Part shown: in pieces, positions 28,255 through 36,285 of the stretch | Layout of the letters: each line of letters opens with the position of its first letter | Position numbering within the stretch: position 1 is the stretch's first letter | Assembly: GCF_021278965.1 (NCBI RefSeq) | Contig: NZ_CP065589.1 | Span: forward strand, 2,547,001 to 2,611,000 | Length of the DNA: 64,000 bases | Direction: 5' to 3' | Origin: Chryseobacterium capnotolerans | GTDB lineage: Bacteria > Bacteroidota > Bacteroidia > Flavobacteriales > Weeksellaceae | Notes under the pieces: generated by a model | Databases searched by the model: none | Seen by the model: the letters and a program-made list of their open reading frames with translations, nothing else | What the model was told of the DNA's origin: nothing | Made by a program: the position numbers and the translations under genes

Positions 28255-29301
28255 TTATAATTCATAAATTCCTATTTCAATTCTCTTATGATGGATTTTT
28301 CCTTGTAATTCAATAAAACCTGTTACGGAAAAAATCCTTTTATCTGTTTCATCCATTTTAAATAGAATGTTGATGCTTCCCTTTACTTTATTATCAGGGT
28401 TTCTGCTGATCAAAGCGTGAGAAGGGGCATTCCAAAGTTCCAGTTCCGACCTGTTATCTGTACAGGTTCCTGTAAGACGGATCATAAACTTATTACTTTC
28501 ACTAATCTTCAGATTGGCCTCCAGTTTCATTTTAAATTTCACCCCTGTATGTTTCGGAAAGATAAGATAACGATCTTCAAACTCTATTGTTTGTCCTTCT
28601 ACATAGTTTCTATACACTGGAGTATGCCATATTTTGAAAAAAATGCTATTCAAAAGCCTGCCTCCATACATCTCTGTATTGCATACCGCCTCTTCTGCTT
28701 TAGATAAAATCTCTTGGCCTGTTTCTCCCTGATAATAATCCTCTAATACTGGCCTCAATAGGATCCATCGCTCTTTAATCTCTTTACTATTAACAATATT
28801 TTTAAAACTTCCATCTTTATTACAACCGATCATAAGCGGATAAAGACAATGGTCAATCTTATCATACAGCTGCTCTACCAATCGGAAGTTATCACTGTTA
28901 TTTACCCTCACAGAATGTTTATTGAATGTTGTTATACAACGTTCTTCATCTGCTTCTTCCGTGATATCAACTTCAAAATCCAATACACTCACCAATTCTT
29001 TATGATTAAAATAACGTTGGGTTATTCCATATTTCTTCGTTGTTCTTCCAATGGCCTTGGTCACTTTATTGTTTGAGTAGGCAACTTTGGGAGAAGTAGG
29101 AATTTCCTGATCATAGCTTATCGGAATCAAAATATTTTTGAGTTGTTTAGGCAGCATATCTCCATAGATGTATTCATCTACTATCCCACAATGAAGATTA
29201 TGATAATACACAAGTTCCGCAACAGGTAATCCCAGTTTACCAGCAACAGCTGAAAGCGTATCTCCAGCCTCTACCTGATATTTCCTGTGCGTTTTTTTCA
29301 T
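28255..29301 (-). CDS. LysM-domain protein of the effector cassette
   Basis: About 348 aa from the ATG at 29301 (MKKTHRKYQVEAGDTLSAVA); the longer frame to 29427 is unlikely. The N-terminus is a LysM domain (residues 8-55: YQVEAGDTLSAVAGKLGLPV, ending ILIP), which in such proteins tethers to a spike or to peptidoglycan. The remaining 290 residues hold no known catalytic domain; a conserved-looking central helical part and a beta-rich C-terminus are seen. It leads the cassette with the DUF4280 gene 113 bp downstream, so a structural or carrier role is more likely than toxin. Confidence 0.65.
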   Translation of the reverse strand: MKKTHRKYQVEAGDTLSAVAGKLGLPVAELVYYHNLHCGIVDEYIYGDMLPKQLKNILIPISYDQEIPTSPKVAYSNNKVTKAIGRTTKKYGITQRYFNHKELVSVLDFEVDITEEADEERCITTFNKHSVRVNNSDNFRLVEQLYDKIDHCLYPLMIGCNKDGSFKNIVNSKEIKERWILLRPVLEDYYQGETGQEILSKAEEAVCNTEMYGGRLLNSIFFKIWHTPVYRNYVEGQTIEFEDRYLIFPKHTGVKFKMKLEANLKISESNKFMIRLTGTCTDNRSELELWNAPSHALISRNPDNKVKGSINILFKMDETDKRIFSVTGFIELQGKIHHKRIEIGIYEL

Positions 29302-29617
29302 GATACTTAGTTGTTTAACATGCAAGATAGTAGCTATAAATCTAAGGGACAAATGAATTGGGTATAAATTCAGAAATTGTCGTAATTCTACGACTTTTAG
29401 TTTGTATTTAATACCAACTATCAACAAATGTTATTGAAATAATGACAAACAACCTGCTTTTAGATTAATTCCTATCAAATAAAAGCCTACATATACTCTT
29501 TTTTCCATAATAATGATAGTCAAACACTTTAGACACATCCGCTATCTTAAAACAGAATCTTATGAAAAGTCCCATCTGTTGCCTGATTCAAAAAAAATAA
29601 ATTTTATCAAAAAATAT

Positions 29618-29648
29618 TTTGCCAGAAATTAAAAACTTCCTATATTTG
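29618..29648 (+). promoter_or_regulatory. promoter of tRNA-Ser copy 1
   Basis: TTTG (29618-29621), a 19-bp spacer and TATATTTG (29641-29648) match the Bacteroidota promoter consensus exactly. The 380-bp spacer from 29302 to the tRNA otherwise shows nothing recognisable. Confidence 0.75.
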
Positions 29649-29768
29649 CACCACTAAAAACAACGATACTATCGGAGTTTAAGGAGAGTTGGCAGAGTGG
29701 TCGATTGCGGCAGTCTTGAAAACTGTTGACTGTAACAGGTCCGGGGGTTCGAATCCCTCACTCTCCGC
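29641..29768 (+). repeat. 128-bp direct repeat carrying promoter -7 box and tRNA-Ser, copy 1
   Basis: The segment recurs at 31324-31451 with only two differences, both between the -7 box and the tRNA. The two copies bracket the gene at 29824-31125. It is a tandem duplication or a trace of integration at a tRNA. Confidence 0.85.
29683..29767 (+). tRNA. tRNA-Ser (UGA), copy 1
   Basis: Class II tRNA with a long variable arm: acceptor GGAGAGT (29683-29689) pairs with ACTCTCC (29760-29766), discriminator G at 29767. The anticodon loop CTTGAAA gives UGA, reading UCA and related Ser codons, and GGTTCGAATCC forms the T arm. CCA is not encoded. A second identical gene lies at 31366. Confidence 0.95.
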
Positions 29769-29769
29769 A

Positions 29770-29803
29770 AAAAAGGTACAAATCATATGATTTGTACCTT
29801 TTT
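29770..29803 (+). terminator. terminator of tRNA-Ser copy 1
   Basis: AAAAAGGTACAAATCAT (29770-29786) is immediately followed by its exact complement to 29803, a 34-bp perfect palindrome ending in T5. Confidence 0.8.
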
Positions 29804-29823
29804 CATTTTAAAGACCATCACCC

Positions 29824-31125
29824 ATGAAAACTAAACCAAGAATACAAATACTCTTCACATTATCTATTTTGACATTTTTCAATTACTCAAGTGCTCAAAA
29901 AATCATTAGTACAGATATTAATCATTTTTGGATTGCCTATGACAGTATTCAGAAAAATAAAAAAAATAAAAGCGAAATCCTCGAAAATATTTTCCTGAGC
30001 AAGAAAACTGAAGGCCTTACATCTTTTATGGAGATTAAAAAATTCGGAAAAGATGATTATTTAAATGTCATTGAGAAGTACCCTCAATTTTGGAATTCCA
30101 TCAGACCCAATACTTTTATTGATGCTAAAAAAATCAAAACAATAAATACTGCTTTAAGGAAACTGGGGAAACTTTATCCCAATAATTCTAAGGGAAATAT
30201 TTATTATACAATTGGAGCCTTAAAATCTGGTGGAACAATTCATCATGAGGATTTATTATTAGGTGTAGAAAAAATTATCGGTAATCAAAACACTGTGGTT
30301 TCTGAATTTGAAAATGAAAATCTTCGAAAAATGTTCCAGTTTACCAATCCATCACAATTGGAACAGGTAACAGTGCACGAATTTATTCATACTTTTCAAA
30401 AAGATGGAGAGATTAACGTTCTATCGAAGGCCATTAAAGAAGGCTCTTGTGATTTTATTGCAGAATTAGTTTTGAACAAAAAGTTTACTGCATCGTATCT
30501 GGATTATGGATTTAAAAATTATGAAAGCGTAAAATCAGAGTTTAAAAAAGAGCTGTTTAGTAAAAGATTTGAGAACTGGTTTTATAATAGCAATGCTAAA
30601 AATCCTGATCTTGGATATTTTGTAGGATATGTGATTTCAAAAAAATATTATGAAAATTCTGCAGACAAGAAAACTGCAATTAAGAACATCATTGAGTTAG
30701 ATTTCAGTAATCAGGCCGATGTACTTGAATTTTTAGTAAAATCAGATTATTTTGAAAATAAAAAAAACGCTGACCAAATCCTTTCTGAATATAAGGAACA
30801 TCAACCCCGATTAATAAAAGTCATAGAATTTGAAAATGGCAGTCAGAATGTAAGAATACATACAAAAAAAATTCAGATTGTATTCTCAAAACCAATGAAT
30901 GAAAAGGTTTCAATCAATTTTTCAAAAAATGGAAAAGAACATTTTCCGTTAAAAAATATCGTGGGCTTAGATGAATCAAAGATCATTTTAACCATTGAAA
31001 CAACTGACCTGCAATATGATACAGAATATGATTTTTATATAACAGACAGGGTTACGAAATCTGAAGACAACTACCCTTTTGATACTGAAGAATATAAAAT
31101 ATCTTTTAAAACCGAAAAAAAATAA
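29824..31125 (+). CDS. secreted putative zinc metalloprotease (DUF2268-like) with C-terminal Ig-like domain
   Basis: The 433-aa product has a signal peptide (cleavage near SSAQ) and a central gluzincin-like motif TVHEFIHTF (HExxH, about residues 187-191), followed some 20 residues later by EGSCDFIAEL, which supplies the third metal ligand, as in DUF2268 predicted Zn proteases. The C-terminal 100 residues (IQIVFSKPMNEKVSINFSKN; YDTEYDFYITD) form a Big_5-type Ig-like domain. Substrate unknown. It is enclosed by the two tRNA-Ser copies, which suggests it arrived or was captured with the duplication. Confidence 0.7.
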   Translation: MKTKPRIQILFTLSILTFFNYSSAQKIISTDINHFWIAYDSIQKNKKNKSEILENIFLSKKTEGLTSFMEIKKFGKDDYLNVIEKYPQFWNSIRPNTFIDAKKIKTINTALRKLGKLYPNNSKGNIYYTIGALKSGGTIHHEDLLLGVEKIIGNQNTVVSEFENENLRKMFQFTNPSQLEQVTVHEFIHTFQKDGEINVLSKAIKEGSCDFIAELVLNKKFTASYLDYGFKNYESVKSEFKKELFSKRFENWFYNSNAKNPDLGYFVGYVISKKYYENSADKKTAIKNIIELDFSNQADVLEFLVKSDYFENKKNADQILSEYKEHQPRLIKVIEFENGSQNVRIHTKKIQIVFSKPMNEKVSINFSKNGKEHFPLKNIVGLDESKIILTIETTDLQYDTEYDFYITDRVTKSEDNYPFDTEEYKISFKTEKK

Positions 31126-31365
31126 TTTCCATAAGCTTTTTATGGCTATTCGGGACTGAATCATCTATCATGAAAAGCTTTACAGCCAGCCCAAATAGCG
31201 CTTGGCAGCACTGAAATTAAGATTAAAAATCCAAATTCAGGTGATCATAAAAAAAATCTCTCTGATAACCCGACAGATAGGATTTAGTTTGTTTTTTATG
31301 GGTAGAGTTATTATAATTTTTTCTATATTTGCACCACTGAAAACGACGATACTATCGGAGTTTAA

Positions 31366-31450
31366 GGAGAGTTGGCAGAGTGGTCGATTGCGGCAGTCTT
31401 GAAAACTGTTGACTGTAACAGGTCCGGGGGTTCGAATCCCTCACTCTCCG
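31366..31450 (+). tRNA. tRNA-Ser (UGA), copy 2
   Basis: Identical in sequence to the gene at 29683-29767 (acceptor GGAGAGT/ACTCTCC, anticodon TGA). Its -7 box TATATTTG is at 31324-31331 but the -33 TTTG of copy 1 is missing. It is the last feature before the integrase and is the likely attachment gene of the island. Confidence 0.95.
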
Positions 31451-31474
31451 CCAGTTGGGAAACCAAAATAAGCT

Positions 31475-31508
31475 AAAACGCTGTAAACATCAATGTTTAC
31501 AGCGTTTT
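31475..31508 (+). terminator. terminator of tRNA-Ser copy 2
   Basis: AAAACGCTGTAAACAT (31475-31490) and ATGTTTACAGCGTTTT (31493-31508) form a perfect 16-bp stem with a 2-nt tip, followed by T residues. Confidence 0.8.
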
Positions 31509-31563
31509 TTGTTTTAGCGGAGTATCAAAAAAAATTAAAATAGGTCACGATTTATATGTCCTA

Positions 31564-31605
31564 TTTCGTGTCCCATTCAAAAAAAGACAAAAATGGGTCA
31601 CGAAA
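31564..31605. promoter_or_regulatory. inverted repeat upstream of the integrase gene
   Basis: TTTCGTGTCCCATT (31564-31577) and AATGGGTCACGAAA (31592-31605) are inverted with one mismatch; a further GGTCACGA lies at about 31543. The placement between tRNA and integrase suits arm-type integrase or excisionase binding sites. Function inferred. Confidence 0.4.
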
Positions 31606-31704
31606 AATCAAGGAAAGCCCGACCAATAGGCAGTCTAACGATTGTACATCTTGCAAAAAGTGGTAACAAAAAGTAAATTATTAATTAATTAAAGTTATCA
31701 CACA

Positions 31705-32934
31705 ATGAACAAAACATTCAACCTGTTATTCTTCATCAAAAAGAACAAGATCAGAACCAACGGAACCGCTCCCATCTACTTACGAATCACGATAGACGGC
31801 AAGGCAGCGGACATTGCTGCTAAAAGGTATATCGATCCGAAGAAATGGGATGTTAAAGCACACAAGGCATTGGGTAATTCGCAAGAAGCCAAAACACTGA
31901 ATCTCTATCTTAAAACTTTGGAACAAAAAGTTTACGATTTCCACTACCTGATGCTGAAAGAAGAAAACTTTGTAACTGCAGAGAGTTTAAAATCTAAACT
32001 GCTTGGAACCGATATTGAGCAAAGAATGCTCATTCCCATCTTTCAGGAGCATAATGACAAAGTGGAAGCCCTAGTCGGTCAGGATTTTGCCCCGGGAACA
32101 TTGGAGCGTTACAAAACGTCTTTAAAGCATACGCAGGAATTCATTAACTGGAAATACAAAGTTTCTGATATTGATATCAAGCAAATCGATCATGGTTTTA
32201 TCAGCGATTATGATTTCTGGCTGCGCAGTGTCCGTAAATGCGGAAACAATACTGCTGTGAAGTATCTCAAGAATTTCAAAAAGATCATCCGTTTGTGTAT
32301 GGCGCATGGCTGGATCACCAAAGATCCTTTTCTGGGCTACAAAGCAAAGATTAAAGCTGTAGAGCGTCCTTACCTTACCAAAGAAGAGATCCAGATGATC
32401 TATGAAAAGGAATTTACATCAGATCGATTGAACCAGGTTCGGGATATTTTTCTTTTCAGTTGCTATACCGGCCTGGCCTATGTGGATGTCAAGCATTTAT
32501 CAAAATCAAACATAAACGTCGGCATTGATGGTGATCAATGGATTTTTACCCATCGTCAAAAGACCGATACCTCAACCAGAGTTCCGCTATTACCTTTGGC
32601 TCAGGAGCTGGTTTTAAAGTATGAGAACCATCAGCAATGCGGCAATTCAGATGTTTTGTTTCCTGTTCTAAGCAATCAAAAAATGAATTCGTATCTGAAA
32701 GAGATTGCGAGCGTCTGTGGAATCAATAAAGATTTGACTTTCCATATCGCGAGGCATACATTTGCTACTACTGTTACTTTGTCCAATGGTGTTCCGATTG
32801 AAAGTGTGAGTAAGATGCTTGGGCATACGAATATTAAAACTACTCAGCATTATGCGAAGATTTTGGATAAGAAAGTGAGTGATGATATGGTTGCTTTAAA
32901 GGATTTATTTAACAGTGGCTTAAACAACAAATAA
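31705..32934 (+). CDS. tyrosine recombinase/integrase of Bacteroidetes mobile elements
   Basis: The 409-aa protein has the arm-binding N-terminus typical of Bacteroidetes integrases (LLFFIKKNKIRTNGTAPIYL), a SAM-like core-binding domain at about 110-205 and the catalytic domain behind it. HIARHTF (HxxR), LGHTNIKTTQHY with the nucleophile Tyr at about residue 383 are clear; the first catalytic Arg is replaced in CYTGLAYVDV, as in related IntDOT-type enzymes. It is 255 bp from a tRNA-Ser and reads into the island, so it most likely integrates the element at the tRNA 3' end. The far attachment site was not found. Confidence 0.9.
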   Translation: MNKTFNLLFFIKKNKIRTNGTAPIYLRITIDGKAADIAAKRYIDPKKWDVKAHKALGNSQEAKTLNLYLKTLEQKVYDFHYLMLKEENFVTAESLKSKLLGTDIEQRMLIPIFQEHNDKVEALVGQDFAPGTLERYKTSLKHTQEFINWKYKVSDIDIKQIDHGFISDYDFWLRSVRKCGNNTAVKYLKNFKKIIRLCMAHGWITKDPFLGYKAKIKAVERPYLTKEEIQMIYEKEFTSDRLNQVRDIFLFSCYTGLAYVDVKHLSKSNINVGIDGDQWIFTHRQKTDTSTRVPLLPLAQELVLKYENHQQCGNSDVLFPVLSNQKMNSYLKEIASVCGINKDLTFHIARHTFATTVTLSNGVPIESVSKMLGHTNIKTTQHYAKILDKKVSDDMVALKDLFNSGLNNK

Positions 32935-33123
32935 AGATTCTAATTTTCCGAAATTTCTCATTGTGTTGACTTCAAAAATCGTTTTGACAGTTAAATTATT
33001 TTACAGGAATTTATTTTTTCTGTTATTTCTATCCCCACATGTAAGGATAGAAAAATACTTTTTTCTAAGGATTTTATTGAGATATCCATTGCTGAAATTT
33101 GCAAGACTTAAAACAAATTCATT

Positions 33124-33336
33124 ATGGAAGAAAAAAACAGATTAGAAGAAGAGCCTAAACCAAATGCAACTGGTAACAGCTCTAACGATTCAACGGGAGA
33201 AACCGAAAGTTCAAAAACAGAAGGATCAACACCTTCAAAGACAACTGTAGATCCACCTCCAACAACATCACCGGAAGGTGCGGGTGAAGTTATTAAACCT
33301 ATTGGAGAAAGAGAGAGAAATCCTAAGAAGCGATAA
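33124..33336 (+). CDS. small disordered protein
   Basis: The 70-aa product is highly polar and low in complexity (rich in Glu, Ser, Thr, Pro, Lys; no hydrophobic core; ends ERERNPKKR), so it is expected to be disordered. It is preceded by a spaced ATG in island DNA and followed by a small AAGCGA/TCGCTT hairpin overlapping its stop. Similar acidic/Pro-rich short proteins recur at 49774-49959. Function unknown. Confidence 0.5.
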   Translation: MEEKNRLEEEPKPNATGNSSNDSTGETESSKTEGSTPSKTTVDPPPTTSPEGAGEVIKPIGERERNPKKR

Positions 33337-33358
33337 ATTTTCGCTTTAACTGAAAACA

Positions 33359-33392
33359 GAGGGTTTTACTATATTTACGTAGTAAAGCCCTC
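33359..33392. promoter_or_regulatory. 13-bp inverted repeat just upstream of the histidine kinase gene
   Basis: GAGGGTTTTACTA (33359-33371) and TAGTAAAGCCCTC (33380-33392) pair with one G-U; the structure ends 10 nt before the ATG at 33403. No T tract follows, so it may be an operator or a leader hairpin covering the ribosome site rather than a terminator. Confidence 0.5.
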
Positions 33393-33402
33393 ACCTTTGT
33401 AT

Positions 33403-35520
33403 ATGTACAAGATATTTATAATATTTTTTAGCATTTGTTTTATTAATGCTAACAGCCAGCAAAAAAACATAATAGATAGTCTAATTTTATTGTCACAATC
33501 CGAAGCATCACATGATACTGTGAAAATACAGGCTTTCACTGAACTCTCTTGGGAATTTAGAAAAACTAATTTTAATAAAGCAAAATACTACGCTCTAAAT
33601 GCTTATACGATTAGTAAGAAAATAAACTATCCGAAAGGTATTGTTACAAGCTTGAATAGAATTGGTACTGCATATATTTTTAATAAACAATTTTCACGTG
33701 CGGAAAAAGAATATTTGAAAGTCTTACGCTTAGAAAAGCAATCCGGAAATAAATATGGTATTGGCCGAGCCAACAATCAACTTAGTGAAATATACAGAAA
33801 TAAAAAAGATTTATCTAAGGCGCTTTCTTATGGATTAGATGCATTGAATGTATTTGAACAGCTTAAAAAACAATCATTAGAGGCTTTAGTTTCTAATAAT
33901 GTAGGACTTATATATCAGAACATGGGATCGTATGAGCAAGCTAACAAATACCTTTTAAAGGGACTTGCTATAAGAGAACAATTAAAGGAGGATAAAAATA
34001 TAGCGAATAGCTATACGAATTTAGGTATTCTTTATCTAGTAATGAAAAATTATGAAAGTGCTAAAGATTACTTTCTTAAAAGTGAATATTACTTTATTAA
34101 ATTCAATGATGATTATGAACTCTCGAAAATATACAATAATTTAGGAATTATATATTTTGAAACTGGTAATAATACTTTATCTCAAGAATATTATGATAAA
34201 GCTATGAAACTGAAGGTTAAATTAGGTTTAAAAGATACAAATTCTGAAATACACAATAACCTTGGAGCTCTTTATTATAAACAAGGCGATGATAAACAAG
34301 CTATTCGGGAATTTAAAAGAAGTATTGATATGCAGAAAAAATATGTTCCTAAAAATAGCCTTAAAGAAGCGAATATAAATTTAGGGCATATTTACTTCCG
34401 GAATCAAGAATATGATCAAGCTATAAAATATTATAAAAACTCATTAAAAACCTCAGAAAATTCAAAAAATAAATCAGAAAAATTAAAATCCTTAGATGGG
34501 TTATACGTAGCATATTCTGTAAAACAAGATTATGATTCTGCAATATATTACTCCCAACAGTATAATTCTTTAAGAGATAGTTTGGAAACTGACTATAAGA
34601 AAGCTGTAGATTACAGAGAAAAGTTTGCGAGAATACTGAAAGAAAATGAACTTTTACAAAGAGATAAAAAAATTTCAATAGTAAATATTAAAAATTTAGA
34701 ACTTAAAAATCAAAATAATAACATATTAATATACACCTTATCTACCATATTTTCTTTATTCGTATTATTATTTCTTCTTTGGACAAAATGGAAAGTTGAA
34801 AGACAAAAGAAAAAAATAGCATTAAAAGATAAAGAATTAGAGGAAAAAAAATTAGAGCAACTAATTAAAAATCAAGAAATCAAATCTTACAATGAAATGT
34901 TGAATACACAGCATCGAGAACGTAAGAGAATTTCACAAGATTTACATGACAGGATAGGAAGCATACTATCAGTTGCCAAGGTTTATTACAAGTCTGGGGA
35001 AGAACAGCTTCTACAAAATAAGAATCTTGATCTTGTGAGTTTCCAGAAAGCAAATGAGTTGATAGATGAAGCATGCCAAGAAGTCAGAAGGTTATCTTAC
35101 GAAATGTCCTCTGGAGTACTCACTAAATTCGGATTACTATCAGCCGTCGAAGATTTAGTAATCACTATTGAACAAACTAAGAAAATAAAGATAGAATTCA
35201 TAGCTGGTGATTTAGAAAACAGACTAGAAAACAATGTTGAAATCCAAATATATAGAATCATTCAAGAGTTGATGAACAATATTTTAAAGTATGCAGATTC
35301 AAGTCATGTAACTATTCAAATATTAAAGCTTAAAAATAAAGTAAATGTTCAAGTAGAAGATGATGGTATCGGCTTTAACACTAATGAACAGTCTAGTGGC
35401 ATGGGGTTACAAAATGTAAGGTCTAGAGTCGGCTCATTAGGCGGTGAAATCAATATTGATTCTGTAATTGGACGTGGAACCTACGTGAATATAGAAATAC
35501 CTATAAATAGTAATGTATGA
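33403..35520 (+). CDS. TPR-containing sensor histidine kinase
   Basis: About 705 aa from the ATG at 33403. A signal sequence is followed by six to eight TPRs (about residues 55-390; e.g. NVGLIYQNMGSYEQANKYLL, NLGALYYKQGDDKQAIREFK), a membrane helix (ILIYTLSTIFSLFVLLFLLW, about 440-460), a coiled coil, a HisKA_3 dimerisation helix with the phospho-His in RISQDLHDRIGSILS, and a HATPase (ELMNNILKYADSSHV; DDGIGF; GMGLQNVRSRVGSLGG). It is a NarX/DesK-type kinase with a periplasmic TPR sensor. The response regulator gene overlaps its stop by 4 bp. Confidence 0.9.
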   Translation: MYKIFIIFFSICFINANSQQKNIIDSLILLSQSEASHDTVKIQAFTELSWEFRKTNFNKAKYYALNAYTISKKINYPKGIVTSLNRIGTAYIFNKQFSRAEKEYLKVLRLEKQSGNKYGIGRANNQLSEIYRNKKDLSKALSYGLDALNVFEQLKKQSLEALVSNNVGLIYQNMGSYEQANKYLLKGLAIREQLKEDKNIANSYTNLGILYLVMKNYESAKDYFLKSEYYFIKFNDDYELSKIYNNLGIIYFETGNNTLSQEYYDKAMKLKVKLGLKDTNSEIHNNLGALYYKQGDDKQAIREFKRSIDMQKKYVPKNSLKEANINLGHIYFRNQEYDQAIKYYKNSLKTSENSKNKSEKLKSLDGLYVAYSVKQDYDSAIYYSQQYNSLRDSLETDYKKAVDYREKFARILKENELLQRDKKISIVNIKNLELKNQNNNILIYTLSTIFSLFVLLFLLWTKWKVERQKKKIALKDKELEEKKLEQLIKNQEIKSYNEMLNTQHRERKRISQDLHDRIGSILSVAKVYYKSGEEQLLQNKNLDLVSFQKANELIDEACQEVRRLSYEMSSGVLTKFGLLSAVEDLVITIEQTKKIKIEFIAGDLENRLENNVEIQIYRIIQELMNNILKYADSSHVTIQILKLKNKVNVQVEDDGIGFNTNEQSSGMGLQNVRSRVGSLGGEINIDSVIGRGTYVNIEIPINSNV

Positions 35521-36152
35521 TAAAGATTATTATTGCTGATGACCATGAGATAGTTCTTGATGGTTTAGAATTAGTCATTAAGAATGACCCTAATATTGAA
35601 ATTGTTGGACGTGCACTGACAGGGAAAGATGTTATTTCAATAGTTAATACTAAAAATGTAGATATTGTTGTGCTTGACATCAATATGCCGATTATGGATG
35701 GTATTGAGACAACCAAATTTCTTAAAAAAAATCATCCTGAAATTAAAATACTTATTCTCAGTATGCATGAGGAAATAAGTTTTATAAGAAACATATTCAA
35801 TGCAGAAGCTAATGGATATATATTGAAAAATAAAGGAAAGGAAGAATTATTAGCTGCTATAAATAGCATTTTTAATGGAAAAAACTATTTCTCGGATGAA
35901 GTTAATCAATCGATCTATGCGACATTAAAATCAAAAGATGTAGCTGGAGAAATTAGACTTACTGAAAAAGAAAAGCAAGTACTTGCATATATTGGAGACG
36001 GTTTTACGGGGCCTGAAATTGCAGACAAGCTAAATATTGCAAAGACTACATTTGAGACCCACAAAAGAAACCTTCTCGAAAAAACAGGTGTCCGGAATTC
36101 AAATGCACTTATCAAATTTGCGATTTTAAACGGATATTGTAATCCTAATTAA
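35517..36152 (+). CDS. NarL/LuxR-family response regulator
   Basis: The 211-aa product has a receiver domain with acidic pocket ADDHE and phospho-Asp54 (VVLDINMPIMDG) and a C-terminal LuxR HTH (LTEKEKQVLAYIGDGFTGPE, then IADKLNIAKTTFETHKRNLL). It overlaps the kinase stop codon (ATGA), so the pair is translationally coupled. It is the gene directly before the TIR/caspase block, from which a terminator separates it; control of that block is possible but unproven. Confidence 0.95.
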   Translation: MIKIIIADDHEIVLDGLELVIKNDPNIEIVGRALTGKDVISIVNTKNVDIVVLDINMPIMDGIETTKFLKKNHPEIKILILSMHEEISFIRNIFNAEANGYILKNKGKEELLAAINSIFNGKNYFSDEVNQSIYATLKSKDVAGEIRLTEKEKQVLAYIGDGFTGPEIADKLNIAKTTFETHKRNLLEKTGVRNSNALIKFAILNGYCNPN

Positions 36153-36156
36153 TTTT

Positions 36157-36183
36157 AAAGCTGCTTCTTGAGCAGCTTTTTTT
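36157..36183 (+). terminator. terminator of the two-component operon
   Basis: AAAGCTGCT (36157-36165) and AGCAGCTTT (36171-36179) form a perfect 9-bp stem followed by a T7 tract. Confidence 0.8.
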
Positions 36184-36245
36184 ATCCTCAAAAGTGAGGA
36201 TGAAAAATCCTCAAAACTGGGGAAAAGCACTATAATACGGCTATT

Positions 36246-36285
36246 TAACTTTGCATTGTAATCAAATTATAAAAATATTACAATG
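36246..36285 (+). promoter_or_regulatory. promoter -7 box and start-codon hairpin of the TIR/caspase block
   Basis: TAACTTTG (36246-36253) fits the -7 consensus. Directly after it, CATTGTAAT (36254-36262) pairs perfectly with ATTACAATG (36277-36285), whose last three bases are the start codon of the first gene. In RNA this would hide the start codon; in DNA it could be an operator. Confidence 0.55.

Noticed and set aside
31202..31402. Open frame overlapping tRNA-Ser copy 2
   Set aside because: It runs through the tRNA promoter and the 5' part of the tRNA and has no protein-like pattern.
33359..33392. Terminator of the small disordered-protein gene
   Set aside because: No T tract follows and the repeat ends 10 nt before the next start codon, so a regulatory role is more likely.
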